Shown here in pieces: positions 22,656 to 32,513 of a stretch of DNA of 64,000 nucleotides; within the stretch, counting starts at the first letter, position 1, and each line of letters begins with the position of its first letter. Below the pieces are notes generated by a model. It made no database searches, had not been told where the DNA came from, and worked only from the letters and a program-made list of their open reading frames with translations. This DNA is from CAXBOO01 sp963977425 (GTDB lineage: Bacteria > Bacteroidota > Bacteroidia > Flavobacteriales_D > Luteibaculaceae), in assembly GCA_963977425.1 (NCBI GenBank), contig CAXBOO010000008.1:1-64000 (forward strand), in the 5' to 3' direction. Position numbers and translations under genes: made by a program.

Positions 22656-22940
22656 TTATTTATTCAATAAAGCAATGCATCGGTCGATTTCTCTAACCAA
22701 TTCGTTAATCTTTAACTTCGCATCTCGTTTACCTTCGCTCTCGTTTGTCACTAAGGCATTTGCTATTTGTACACTCTCTACTTTGCTATTTAGGTTTGTG
22801 TTTTCTATTTCAAGTGTTTTCAGCTTTTTAACTAAGGTCGCTATTTCGCTATCCTTTTGCTGAATATCAAGCTTTAATTCCAAAATCAATTCGCTCAGTT
22901 GGCGTATTTTGTTTTCAATGCTTTTTACTTGGGTGTTCAC
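22656..22940 (-). CDS. Small coiled-coil protein upstream of zapA
   Basis: A 94-residue protein that is almost entirely coiled coil (IRQLSELILELKLDIQQKDS ... LVKKLKTLEIENTNL). Its size and position directly before zapA suggest a ZapB-like division partner, but sequence similarity to ZapB is not something I can claim. The stop abuts the zapA start. Codon usage matches neighbours. Confidence 0.65.
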   Translation of the reverse strand: MNTQVKSIENKIRQLSELILELKLDIQQKDSEIATLVKKLKTLEIENTNLNSKVESVQIANALVTNESEGKRDAKLKINELVREIDRCIALLNK

Positions 22941-23037
22941 AGTGCTAAATCTATGCAGATAATGTAACGCAAAGGTACATTTGTAAAGTATTTTTGCAAG
23001 TCATTTCATTATCGTTCGTAAAGATTTTTTCAAATAC

Positions 23038-23045
23038 TACATTTG
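23038..23045 (+). promoter_or_regulatory. -7 box of the M23 peptidase operon
   Basis: TACATTTG fits TAnnTTTG. It ends 6 nt before the ATG at 23052, so the transcript should be nearly leaderless. Confidence 0.6.
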
Positions 23046-23051
23046 CCCTTT

Positions 23052-24758
23052 ATGCTGTCGAAGTTTTTCTCATTACTAATTGCCCTTGTTTGTGGGCTTA
23101 CATCCGTTGCTCAAACCTATCCTTTATTGGATCATCCGCCTATAAAAATACCGGTATTCTTGAGTGGTAATTTTGGTGAAATAAGAAGCAATCACTTCCA
23201 TACAGGTTTAGACATAAAAACAAGAGGTTCAGAAGGTTACAACCTTTACGCCGTATGGCCTGGAAGAGTAAGCAGAATAAAAGTTTCTCCTTATGGTTAT
23301 GGAAAAGCATTGTACATCACACACCCAAATGGTTACACAACGGTGTACGCTCATCTGAAGCGATTTAGTCCTGAAATTGAAGCTTTTGTAAAACAAGAAC
23401 AGTACAGAAAAAAATCTTACGCCATTGAAATTTTTCCTTCAGCTGACCAATTTAAGTTCGTTTCTGGCGATAAAGTTGCCCTTAGTGGAAACAGTGGTTC
23501 GTCTCAAGGTCCACATTTACACTTTGAAATTAGAGAAACCAAAACCGAAAAACCAGTCAATCCACAATTGTTTGGTATTGAGGTAAACGACAAAGTAAAA
23601 CCGAGCATTTACGGCGTAAAAATCGAAAGCAAAAGCAACCATGGAGGTGTAAACAAAAAGAATTACGCTTATTATGGAATTGGTGGCGTACATGGCGACT
23701 ATATTTTGAATACAGGCGTTGTTAAGGCTTTTGGACCAACAGGTATTTACTTGCATACAATCGACAAATACAGCGATGTACCCAATAGCAATGGCACATA
23801 CAATATAAGCATGCTGGTTAACGATACCTTGGTTTATTCTATGGAACTTAACAAACTCGATTTTGCTACCAAACGTTTCATCAACAACCACATAGACTAC
23901 CGATTATTTAAGCAGAAAAGAAAAAAGTACCAAAAGTGTTTTGTAGAAGGCTACAACGAACTAGACCTTTTTCCTAACCTTGTAAACAAAGGGATAGTTG
24001 ATATTGAACATGGCATAAAATACGATTTCAAAATCTATGCTTCTGATTTAAAAGGCAACACCTCTGAGTTGAATTTCAGCATCATTGGTGATTCCTCAGC
24101 CATTAAACCAGCTTCAGAAATCAATAGCGAAGGTTTTCATATTGCTTACAACAAAGACAAGGAAATAAACTTACCCATGGCCAAAGTGCATTTTCCTAGA
24201 AATACCTTTTATACTACGCAATACATCAATGTAAGCAGCAAACCCTATGACAAAACGCTTACCCCTATATACAGTATTGGAAATAGCACAATCCCCATTC
24301 ATGGTTATTTTGACATTGTAATCAACACGGATGTGGACAATACAAAAGGATTGTTTTTAGCTACATTGAACGATAACAAAACGGTTATAGGATCGGATTT
24401 CATTAAAAAAACCAATGAACAAGGATTTTGGTTTAAAACCAGAAGTTTGGGAGATTATGCACTAATGAAAGACACTGTTGCTCCTACAATAAAACCTATT
24501 AACTACTACTTTAACAAGAATTACAAAAATGGGCAAGCTCTGCGTTTTACATTTGTAGAAAAACTGACCGGAATCAACTCTTACAATTTATTTATTGACG
24601 GCGAATGGGTACTTTTAGAATACGATGCTAAACGAAAAAGCTTTATTTACCGTTGTGATGGTGAAAAACTAAGCAAAGGCGTGCACAAGTTCGAATTCAT
24701 TTTAGAAGATGGTGTAAAAAACCAAAGCGTATATTCGGGGCAGATTAATTTTATTTGA
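23052..24758 (+). CDS. M23-family metallopeptidase
   Basis: A 568-residue exported protein with a signal peptide (LSKFFSLLIALVCGLTSVAQ). The LytM/M23 domain spans about residues 30-180: HFHTGLDIKTRGSEG carries the first zinc His and Asp, and GPHLHFEI the HxH pair, so all metal ligands are present. The C-terminal 370 residues are beta-rich without a recognised domain. It probably cleaves peptidoglycan cross-links. I choose ATG 23052; the upstream TTG 23043 lies in the promoter box. First gene of a coupled operon: its stop overlaps the next ATG (TGATG). Confidence 0.88.
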   Translation: MLSKFFSLLIALVCGLTSVAQTYPLLDHPPIKIPVFLSGNFGEIRSNHFHTGLDIKTRGSEGYNLYAVWPGRVSRIKVSPYGYGKALYITHPNGYTTVYAHLKRFSPEIEAFVKQEQYRKKSYAIEIFPSADQFKFVSGDKVALSGNSGSSQGPHLHFEIRETKTEKPVNPQLFGIEVNDKVKPSIYGVKIESKSNHGGVNKKNYAYYGIGGVHGDYILNTGVVKAFGPTGIYLHTIDKYSDVPNSNGTYNISMLVNDTLVYSMELNKLDFATKRFINNHIDYRLFKQKRKKYQKCFVEGYNELDLFPNLVNKGIVDIEHGIKYDFKIYASDLKGNTSELNFSIIGDSSAIKPASEINSEGFHIAYNKDKEINLPMAKVHFPRNTFYTTQYINVSSKPYDKTLTPIYSIGNSTIPIHGYFDIVINTDVDNTKGLFLATLNDNKTVIGSDFIKKTNEQGFWFKTRSLGDYALMKDTVAPTIKPINYYFNKNYKNGQALRFTFVEKLTGINSYNLFIDGEWVLLEYDAKRKSFIYRCDGEKLSKGVHKFEFILEDGVKNQSVYSGQINFI

Positions 24759-25381
24759 TGCATAAATATTTAATCATACTCTCTTTTATACTCCTCACAT
24801 TCACCTCGTTTGGACAAAGAAAAATCTTGCAATTCTCTGGTATCGTCGTTACCGAAGATAGTTTGCAAGCGGTGCCATACACTAGCATTTATGTAATAAA
24901 CAAAGCATTAGGAACCACTACCGACTTCTACGGCTATTTTTCTTTTGTAGCAAGTGCTGGCGATACAGTTCAGTTTTCAGCTGTGGGTTATAAGCGCAAC
25001 ATCTTTGTTGTCCCTGAAGAGTTTACCGACGAGAAATACACACTCATTCACGTTTTACACAACGATACAGTAATGCTCAACGAAACTGTGGTATATCCAT
25101 GGCCGAGCAAAGAACAATTCAAACAAGCATTTCTTACCCTCAATATTCCAGACGATGATGTGGAACGAGCTAGAAAAAACCTGAGTCAAGAAGAATTAGC
25201 AAAAAGGGCTGAAGAATTACCTGTTTCTGGTAGTTTGGCCTTCAAATATCAAATGCAACAGCGCAACGACCAATTGTATTACGCTGGGCAAGCACCCCCT
25301 ATTCAAATATTAAATCCTTTTGCTTGGGCTAAGTTTATTGAGTCCTGGCGAAACGGCGATTTCAAACGGAAAAAAGATTGA
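24758..25381 (+). CDS. Carboxypeptidase-regulatory-like domain protein
   Basis: A 207-residue exported protein: signal peptide (YLIILSFILLTFTSFGQ), then a CarboxypepD_reg-like beta-sandwich (GIVVTEDSLQAVPYTSIYVINKALGTTTDFYGYFSF), then a helical charged region. This domain is common at the N-terminus of Bacteroidetes TonB-dependent receptors, and here the next gene encodes such a receptor. Both gene boundaries are TGATG overlaps, implying coordinated translation. Probably periplasmic. Confidence 0.8.
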   Translation: MHKYLIILSFILLTFTSFGQRKILQFSGIVVTEDSLQAVPYTSIYVINKALGTTTDFYGYFSFVASAGDTVQFSAVGYKRNIFVVPEEFTDEKYTLIHVLHNDTVMLNETVVYPWPSKEQFKQAFLTLNIPDDDVERARKNLSQEELAKRAEELPVSGSLAFKYQMQQRNDQLYYAGQAPPIQILNPFAWAKFIESWRNGDFKRKKD

Positions 25382-27909
25382 TGAGAGCATTATTTTGCTT
25401 ACTTCTTGTTGGGCTTAATTTTGGCCTTTCAGCACAAACACAAACCATTCAGATTCAATTAACTCAGAAAGGCAACATACCTATACCCTTCGCTTATCTT
25501 AGTTATAAAGATTCTATACAGCTTACGGCAAACGAAAACGGTAAAGCTTCTTTTGAAATTAAAAAAGACGGGTTTGATAAGGATTGTGCCAATGGTTTAG
25601 CCATATTAAAAATCAGTCACGTTGCATTTCGCGATACCGTAATTAAGTTTTTACCAGGTAAATATCAACCCACTCAACGGCTGAACATTCAACTGAAAAG
25701 CATAGAATTGAGAACGGTTGACATTGTAGCCAAACAAAAAAAAACGGATGGTATACAAAGTATCAATTCTAAAACAATCGAATTTATACCAACAGCTAGC
25801 GGAGACTTCATCAATGCTGCTTTGAGCACACAATTAGGTGTATCTAGTACCAACGAACTATCTGCTTCCTATTCTGTTCGAGGTGGTAGCTACGATGAAA
25901 ACTTGGTGTACGTTAATGGCATAGAGGTTTACCGACCTTTTTTAGTGCGAGCCGGACAACAAGAAGGTTTATCATTTATCAACGGCAATATGGTAGAAAG
26001 CATCGATTTTTCTGCCGGTGGTTTTTCAGCTAAATATGGCGACAAACTTTCATCTGTATTGGATGTGAAATACAAGCAACCACAACGCAATGGCGGCGGA
26101 TTTGAAATAGGTCTATTGGGCTCAGAAATATTTTTAGAAAATGTTTTAGCAAAGGGAAAGATCTCACATGTATCTGCAATTCGATTCAGAAAAAACCGAT
26201 CTGTTTTAAACGGGCTGGACACCAAAGGAGAATACAACCCAACTTTTTACGATGGACAAACATTTTGGACTTTCAACATCAACAACAAGAGCAGTTTGAA
26301 TGTTTTAGGACAGTTTTCTTCCAACACATACAACTTCACTCCTACTACGCGTGAAACAGAATTTGGAGGCATACAACAAGCTTTGCGATTCACTGTATTT
26401 TTCGATGGTCAAGAAGAAAGTAAATTTGCGTCTGGCACAGGAGCTATTCAATACAATTACTACCCAAACCCTAGATTAAAACTAACTCAATCTTTATCCT
26501 ACTTTCAAACACGAGAGCAAGAAAGTTTTGATGTCGTTGGGCAGTATTTTTTAGATGAATTAGATAGAAATTCAGGGTCGGAAACTTTTGGAGATGTGCT
26601 TCAGAATTTAGGCGTCGGAGGCTTCTTAAATCACGCAAGAAACGAGATCAATGCCAATGTATTAGGCGCTAGCAGTAAAATGAGTTACCAATACAGCAAA
26701 AACACATTCAGCGCTGGGTTAGAATACAAAAAAGAACACATAGAAGATAGAATCAATGAATGGGTTTATATCGATTCTGCCGATTTTGGTATTCCTCAAA
26801 ACCCAGGTGGAGATTTCATATTAAGCGATAGACTAAACGCAAAAAACACCATCGATGCCGATAGAATTTCAGCGTATGCTAACAACGAATTTGTTTTTGA
26901 AAACAAACGTGAAGAACAATGGAAACTAAATACAGGTATTCGTTTTCAGCATTACAGTTTTACCAATTCTAGTTTTGTTTCCCCTCGTGCTTCATTTAGT
27001 TTTTTACCAATGTGGTATAGAGAAATAAACGATTCAACTACCGTAAAAAAACAGCTTTCGTTTCGTTTTGCAGTAGGTTCGTACAATCAGAACCCATTTT
27101 ACCGTGAAATGCGAACTCTAGATGCTTCCATCAATTCGGAACTGCGTGCTCAGAAAAGCATACACTTTGTATTAGGATCCGACTATGAACTTCTTATTTG
27201 GGGACGTCCATTTATTTTGAGTACAGAATTGTATTACAAACAACTCAAAGATCTTGTGCCTTACGAATTGGAAAACGTAAGACTGCGATATTATGGCGAC
27301 AACTTATCGGATGGATACGCTCGTGGCATCGACTTGAAATTGAATGGTGAATTTGTTAAAGGAATTGAGTCATGGATTACCATGTCCTACCAAAAAACTG
27401 AAGAAGATTTATACGATGATGAGGGCGTAATGTTTGTTGATGCCGATGGAGTACAAACATTTCCAAGCGCATCACGACCTATTGCCGATACAGTTACTTT
27501 TTCTCCTGGAAGCATTCCACGCCCAACCGATCAGCGTTTTGTTTTTGGGATGTACTTTGCCGATTACATGCCTAGTAACCCTGAGTACAAAGTGTATTTG
27601 AGTTTGATTTTTGGCACACCACTACCCTACGGACCTCCATCATTTGAACGCTACAAAGATGTACTGCGATCGGTAGCGTATCGCCGAGTAGATATAGGTT
27701 TTAGTCGCGATTTAATTACGGCTGAAAAGCACCCGAAATGGCTCAAACCATTCAATAGCGCTTACATAAGTTTGGATGTTTTCAACCTCATTCAAATCAA
27801 CAACGTTGTAAACTATCAATGGGTTACAGATGTTAGTGGCCGACAATATTCTGTACCAAATTATCTAACGGGAAGAAGAGTAAACCTAAAGTTTGCCGCT
27901 AAATTTTAA
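25381..27909 (+). CDS. TonB-dependent outer-membrane receptor
   Basis: An 842-residue receptor: signal peptide, an N-terminal beta-sandwich of about 90 residues, a plug domain (STNELSASYSVRGGSYDENLVYVNGIEVYRP ... SIDFSAGGFSAKYGDKLSSVLDV), then a 22-strand-type barrel ending in VNLKFAAKF with a C-terminal Phe. No SusD partner follows, so it is not a standard glycan-uptake pair; the ligand is unknown. It is coupled to the upstream carboxypeptidase-like gene by TGATG, and 3 nt separate its stop from the next gene. Confidence 0.88.
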   Translation: MRALFCLLLVGLNFGLSAQTQTIQIQLTQKGNIPIPFAYLSYKDSIQLTANENGKASFEIKKDGFDKDCANGLAILKISHVAFRDTVIKFLPGKYQPTQRLNIQLKSIELRTVDIVAKQKKTDGIQSINSKTIEFIPTASGDFINAALSTQLGVSSTNELSASYSVRGGSYDENLVYVNGIEVYRPFLVRAGQQEGLSFINGNMVESIDFSAGGFSAKYGDKLSSVLDVKYKQPQRNGGGFEIGLLGSEIFLENVLAKGKISHVSAIRFRKNRSVLNGLDTKGEYNPTFYDGQTFWTFNINNKSSLNVLGQFSSNTYNFTPTTRETEFGGIQQALRFTVFFDGQEESKFASGTGAIQYNYYPNPRLKLTQSLSYFQTREQESFDVVGQYFLDELDRNSGSETFGDVLQNLGVGGFLNHARNEINANVLGASSKMSYQYSKNTFSAGLEYKKEHIEDRINEWVYIDSADFGIPQNPGGDFILSDRLNAKNTIDADRISAYANNEFVFENKREEQWKLNTGIRFQHYSFTNSSFVSPRASFSFLPMWYREINDSTTVKKQLSFRFAVGSYNQNPFYREMRTLDASINSELRAQKSIHFVLGSDYELLIWGRPFILSTELYYKQLKDLVPYELENVRLRYYGDNLSDGYARGIDLKLNGEFVKGIESWITMSYQKTEEDLYDDEGVMFVDADGVQTFPSASRPIADTVTFSPGSIPRPTDQRFVFGMYFADYMPSNPEYKVYLSLIFGTPLPYGPPSFERYKDVLRSVAYRRVDIGFSRDLITAEKHPKWLKPFNSAYISLDVFNLIQINNVVNYQWVTDVSGRQYSVPNYLTGRRVNLKFAAKF

Positions 27910-27912
27910 GCC

Positions 27913-29799
27913 ATGGATCCCAAGTCCAAAACAACTGTACAACAGTCATTCAAACTCATTCTAGGCCTTTTTATAATGGGGACTTTGAGCATGTTTTTGT
28001 CCAAAATCGTGTTTTACGTTACCAATGCCAATCTTTTTGCTTCACCTACATTGCTCAATATTATAGGCGGAATCCGATTTGATATGGCCATTGTATCGCT
28101 TTTGGTACTGCCTTTGTGTTTGTTCATTTTACTCCCTCTACCAAGAACAAAATGGGTGAAATTCATCGTCCTTACTTTATGGTATTTGGGCATTATATCG
28201 GCTTTAATTCTAAATTATATCGATGTTCAATACTTTAGGTTTACAGCCAAACGATTGTCTATCGACTTATTTTTCATGGCCGGTTTGGGCAATGAATTAC
28301 CTACTTTAGCTAAAGCCTTTTTTATCGATTTTTGGTATCTCATTTTGCTATTTGCCGCTCAAATAGTTTTGCTTACAAAAGCAACACAATTTCTTTTCAA
28401 AAAGCATTACGCTTCATTTACTCTACACTGGAAACCACTTATGTTCAATGGAGTTTTGTTGTTGCTTTTTACAACTGTTTTCATTCTCATTTTCAGGGGT
28501 ATTGGCTTAAAACCCATCAACACCATTGCCGCATTGAATTATGGCGAAGCTGAACAAGCATCTCTTATTCTAAACTCACCCTTTACAGTAATAAAAAGCG
28601 CCGAGTCTACCCAACTACATCATACCGCTATGTACAGCGCCAATGAACGAAACACACTTCTACCATATAGCAAGTCATACTACAACCCAAAAGATTCAAT
28701 TTCGGCTAAGAACATTGTCTTGATTATTGTAGAAAGTTTGAGCGAAGAATATTTTGGGATATTAGATTCCAACGGCAAAAGTTTCATGCCATTTCTGGAA
28801 AGTTTAAGATCAAAAAGTCTTCAATTTGAATACAGTTTCGCCAATGGAAAACGCTCAATTGATGCCGTTCCGGCTTTAATGGCCTCTATACCAAGTTGGA
28901 CATCAACACCATATATAACGTCTAGCTACAACACCAATAAAATTCAAACTTTACCCAAAATACTTAAGAAATACGGTTACAAAAGCACTTTTTTTCATGG
29001 AGGAAAAAACGGAACTATGGGTTTTGATGCATTCTGTATTGCCGCAGGAGTAAACGAATATTATGGCTTGAACGAATATCCAAATCCCGACCATTTCGAT
29101 GGCACCTGGGGCATCTCGGATTTACCTTACCTACAATATGTAGCGAAAGAAATAACACAAACTAAACAGCCTGCTTTTCACACGATTTTTACACTTAGCA
29201 GTCATCATCCATTTAAAATTCCGGCACCATACAATACTGAGTTGCCAACCCATACTTTGGAAATAATGCAATCCATAGCTTACGCCGATTTGAGTTTAAA
29301 GGCATTTTTTGAAAGCCTAAAAGAATGGAAGGAATTTGACAAAACATTGTTCATCATTACAGGCGATCACACTTCCATAAGCAACAATACAACATGGTCT
29401 CAGCCTACCAATGCATTCAAAGTACCAATTTGGTTGTATGCTGCCGATATAGAGGCTAAATGTATGGATGCCACAATCAATCATATAGATATAATGCCGA
29501 CAGTTGTAGATTATCTCAATTTACCCGATACTGTTTATGGCATGGGCAATTCAGCGTTTGAGGAAACATCCACCAGCATTCAATTTTTGTCTGGAGTATT
29601 TTATTTGAATCAAAGAGATACTGTAATTGCATTCTCCTACCCCAACTTCACCTCGCCAACCGAAACGTTTCGATACAATTTGAAGCAACAAAAAAAGACC
29701 ATCTCGAAAGACAGTCTTTTTATTAATTCAGAGCTTTTAAAAGTCTCTGTAGATCAGTATTACTCACGCTTAACTAGCAACAAGCTAAGCGATCATTAA
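27913..29799 (+). CDS. LtaS-like sulfatase-fold membrane enzyme
   Basis: A 628-residue protein with about five N-terminal membrane helices (residues 13-200) and a C-terminal alkaline-phosphatase/sulfatase domain (NIVLIIVESLSEEYFG, ANGKRSIDAVPALMASIP, FFHGGKNGTMGFDAF, FIITGDHTS). The layout is that of the lipoteichoic-acid-synthase-like family, which in Gram-negative bacteria transfers phosphoglycerol or phosphoethanolamine to envelope glycans. The likely nucleophile is the Ser in GKRSID; the metal ligands include the Glu in VES and the Asp-His in GDH. Last gene of the envelope operon; ends 1 nt before the convergent rocD. Confidence 0.83.
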   Translation: MDPKSKTTVQQSFKLILGLFIMGTLSMFLSKIVFYVTNANLFASPTLLNIIGGIRFDMAIVSLLVLPLCLFILLPLPRTKWVKFIVLTLWYLGIISALILNYIDVQYFRFTAKRLSIDLFFMAGLGNELPTLAKAFFIDFWYLILLFAAQIVLLTKATQFLFKKHYASFTLHWKPLMFNGVLLLLFTTVFILIFRGIGLKPINTIAALNYGEAEQASLILNSPFTVIKSAESTQLHHTAMYSANERNTLLPYSKSYYNPKDSISAKNIVLIIVESLSEEYFGILDSNGKSFMPFLESLRSKSLQFEYSFANGKRSIDAVPALMASIPSWTSTPYITSSYNTNKIQTLPKILKKYGYKSTFFHGGKNGTMGFDAFCIAAGVNEYYGLNEYPNPDHFDGTWGISDLPYLQYVAKEITQTKQPAFHTIFTLSSHHPFKIPAPYNTELPTHTLEIMQSIAYADLSLKAFFESLKEWKEFDKTLFIITGDHTSISNNTTWSQPTNAFKVPIWLYAADIEAKCMDATINHIDIMPTVVDYLNLPDTVYGMGNSAFEETSTSIQFLSGVFYLNQRDTVIAFSYPNFTSPTETFRYNLKQQKKTISKDSLFINSELLKVSVDQYYSRLTSNKLSDH

Positions 29800-29800
29800 T

Positions 29801-31045
29801 TTACTTTTCAAAAGTTTTAAGAGTTGTACAGATAATATTTACACAATCCAACAATTGTTCTTCTGTCATTACCAACGGTGGTGCAAAACGAATGATGTTT
29901 CCGTGGGTTGGTTTTGCCAAAAGTCCATTGTTTTTAAGAGCAACACAAATATCCCATGCTGTAGAGCTATCTTCTGTGTCGTTGATCAATATTGCGTTCA
30001 ACAAACCTTTACCACGTATAGCATTTACAATGTTGCTTCCTGAAATGAATTCATCCATTTTCATACGGAATAAAGACCCCAAAGCTTCAGCGTTTTCGGC
30101 TAAATTTTCGTTTTTCACAACATTCAAAGCGGCTATGGCAACTTTTGCTGCAACTGGGTTTCCACCAAATGTAGATCCGTGTTGACCAGGCTTAATTACT
30201 TCCATGATATGGTCGTTAGCCAAAACCGCTGACACTGGATAAACACCACCACTGATGGCTTTACCTAAAATCAATATATCGGCTTTTACATTTTCATGAT
30301 CGATAGCCAATAACTTACCTGTACGAGCGATACCTGTTTGAACTTCATCAGCAATGAAAAGAACATTGTACTTCGCACAAATCTCTTTAGCTTTTGTTAA
30401 ATATCCTTCGCTTGGTACATATACACCAGCTTCACCTTGAATAGGTTCTACTAAGAAACCTGCAACGTTTGGATTGTTAGCCAAAACACGCTCTAATTCT
30501 TCTAAGTTATCGTAAGGTATGCGTTGGAAACCAGGCGTAAAAGGTCCGAAGTTTTTAGCCGCTACTTCGTCGTTTGAAAACGATACGATGGTTGTTGTGC
30601 GACCGTGAAAGTTATTCTCACAAACGACAATTTGAGCTTTATCTTCTGCTACACCTTTTTTCTCGTAAGCCCATTTTCTAGCCAATTTAATCGCCGTTTC
30701 AACTGCTTCAGCTCCAGTATTCATTGGTAAGATTTTATCGAAACCAAAAAATTCGCAAGCAAATTGCTCGTAAGGACCTAAAGAACTATTAAAGAAAGCA
30801 CGACTGGTTAAAGTCAAAGTTTTCGCTTGTTCCATCATTGCTCCAATAATTTCTGGATGACAATGACCTTGATTTACTGCTGAGTAAGCTGAAAGAAAAT
30901 CGTAGTATTTCTTACCCTCAACATCCCATACATACACGCCTTCGCCTTTTTCAAGCACTACTGGTAATGGATGATAATTGTGCGCTCCATACTTGTTTTC
31001 TTGTTGAATAAATTCTTCCGAACGATTTAATGTTTGATTCTGCAT
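29801..31045 (-). CDS. rocD: Ornithine-oxo-acid transaminase
   Basis: A 414-residue class III aminotransferase. Motifs include SAYSAVNQGHCHPEI, MNTGAEAVETAIKLARKW, FHGRT, DEVQTG and ILGKAISGGVYPVSAV with the PLP lysine. Family features and length fit ornithine aminotransferase, which converts ornithine and 2-oxoglutarate to glutamate semialdehyde and glutamate. It links to the polyamine genes at 45.8 kb only metabolically. Divergent from rlmD with a 53-nt gap. Confidence 0.9.
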   Translation of the reverse strand: MQNQTLNRSEEFIQQENKYGAHNYHPLPVVLEKGEGVYVWDVEGKKYYDFLSAYSAVNQGHCHPEIIGAMMEQAKTLTLTSRAFFNSSLGPYEQFACEFFGFDKILPMNTGAEAVETAIKLARKWAYEKKGVAEDKAQIVVCENNFHGRTTTIVSFSNDEVAAKNFGPFTPGFQRIPYDNLEELERVLANNPNVAGFLVEPIQGEAGVYVPSEGYLTKAKEICAKYNVLFIADEVQTGIARTGKLLAIDHENVKADILILGKAISGGVYPVSAVLANDHIMEVIKPGQHGSTFGGNPVAAKVAIAALNVVKNENLAENAEALGSLFRMKMDEFISGSNIVNAIRGKGLLNAILINDTEDSSTAWDICVALKNNGLLAKPTHGNIIRFAPPLVMTEEQLLDCVNIICTTLKTFEK

Positions 31046-31075
31046 AGGTTTTTAACTTTCTGAAGGCCTAATTTA

Positions 31076-31083
31076 TAACTTTG
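31076..31083 (+). promoter_or_regulatory. -7 box of rlmD
   Basis: TAACTTTG matches TAnnTTTG, 15 nt before the ATG at 31099. Confidence 0.55.
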
Positions 31084-31098
31084 CCTCCATTGTGAAAT

Positions 31099-32505
31099 AT
31101 GGGCAAAAAACGGAATAAAAAGCCATTAATTCAAGCTTTACGAATTGAAGGCACAGCAGCTGAAGGAAAATCTTTCGGAAGATGGAACGATAAAATAGTG
31201 TTTACCAAGTATACCGCACCTGGTGACGTAGTGGATGTACAGCTTACCAAAAACAGGTCGAGCCATGCAGAAGGCAATGTTGTTGCCTTTATTGAGAAAT
31301 CTGATTTACGCATAGAACCTTTCTGCGAGCATTTTGGGACATGTGGTGGTTGCAAGTGGCAACATTTACCATACGATTACCAATTGGAGCAAAAAAACCA
31401 ACAGGTTAAAGACAATCTTTCTCGTATTGGTGGCATTGAACTGCCAGAATTTGAACCAATCTTGGGAGCTCCAAAAACAAAATACTATCGCAACAAGATG
31501 GAGTTTACGTTTTCTAATAAACGTTGGCTTACTAACGAACAGATAAAGTCGGAAGAAGAATTTGAACGTCGTGGTTTAGGATTTCATATTCCGGGGGCAT
31601 TTGATAAAGTATTAGACCTGCACAACTGTTACTTGCAAAGCACTATTTCTGATGATATTCGAAAAGAAATTAAGCGTTATGCACTCGAGCACGATCTAAG
31701 TTTTTTCGACATAAGAGATCAAGTTGGTTTGTTGAGAAACTTAATGATAAGAAGCGGTGCTGAAGGTGAATTGATGGTACTGGTTTCTTTCTTTGAAGAT
31801 ACTGAAGCTGTACAGCCTTTGATGGAACATGTAAAAAATAGTTTCCCTCAAATCAGCAGTTTGATGTACGTTATCAATCCCAAAAAGAACGATACGATGG
31901 AAGGTCTAGAACCCGTTTGTTTCAACGGTAAAGATCATATTATCGAAAAAATGGAAGATCTATCTTTTAAGGTTAACCCAAAATCGTTCTTCCAAACCAA
32001 CAGCGAGCAGGCATTAAATCTTTACTCTGTGGTAAGAGATTTTGCAGGACTTACAGGAAATGAGGTTGTGTATGATTTGTATTCTGGTACAGGTACTATT
32101 GGCTTGTTTTTAGCCAAACAATGCAAGCAAGTTGTTGGTGTTGAGTATGTAGACGATGCTGTGAAAATGGCTGAAGAAAACATGCAAATCAACAAAGTAG
32201 AGCATGCAAAATACTTTGCTGGCGATATGAAAGATTTGTTGAACAAAGATTTTATAGCTGAGCACGGCAAACCAGACGTGGTTATTACCGATCCACCACG
32301 AGCAGGAATGCACGAAGATGTGGTAAATGTAATGTTAGAAATGGCAGCAGAAAAAATAGTATACGTAAGCTGTAACCCTGCTACTCAAGCACGTGATTTA
32401 AAGTTATTGGATGTAAAATACAAGGTAGAACGTGTACGCCCTGTAGATATGTTTCCACAAACTCACCACATTGAAAACGTGGTTTTACTAACTCTTAAAA
32501 AATAA
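31099..32505 (+). CDS. rlmD: 23S rRNA (uracil-C5)-methyltransferase, RlmD-type
   Basis: A 468-residue TrmA/RlmD-family enzyme: an N-terminal TRAM-like domain (KSFGRWNDKIVFTKYTAPGD), an Fe-S cysteine cluster (CEHFGTCGGCKW), a SAM-binding Rossmann core (VVYDLYSGTGTIGLFLA), and the catalytic region DPPRAGM with YVSCNPAT carrying the nucleophilic Cys. It methylates a uracil at C5 of 23S rRNA; the exact position is inferred from the family. Starts an operon-like run with the two genes downstream (8 and 9 nt gaps). Confidence 0.9.
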   Translation: MGKKRNKKPLIQALRIEGTAAEGKSFGRWNDKIVFTKYTAPGDVVDVQLTKNRSSHAEGNVVAFIEKSDLRIEPFCEHFGTCGGCKWQHLPYDYQLEQKNQQVKDNLSRIGGIELPEFEPILGAPKTKYYRNKMEFTFSNKRWLTNEQIKSEEEFERRGLGFHIPGAFDKVLDLHNCYLQSTISDDIRKEIKRYALEHDLSFFDIRDQVGLLRNLMIRSGAEGELMVLVSFFEDTEAVQPLMEHVKNSFPQISSLMYVINPKKNDTMEGLEPVCFNGKDHIIEKMEDLSFKVNPKSFFQTNSEQALNLYSVVRDFAGLTGNEVVYDLYSGTGTIGLFLAKQCKQVVGVEYVDDAVKMAEENMQINKVEHAKYFAGDMKDLLNKDFIAEHGKPDVVITDPPRAGMHEDVVNVMLEMAAEKIVYVSCNPATQARDLKLLDVKYKVERVRPVDMFPQTHHIENVVLLTLKK

Positions 32506-32513
32506 GACAAACT

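Noticed and set aside
23517..23891. Reverse-strand frame of 124 codons within the M23 peptidase gene
   Set aside because: The + strand frame has complete metallopeptidase motifs; the reverse frame shows no recognisable protein.
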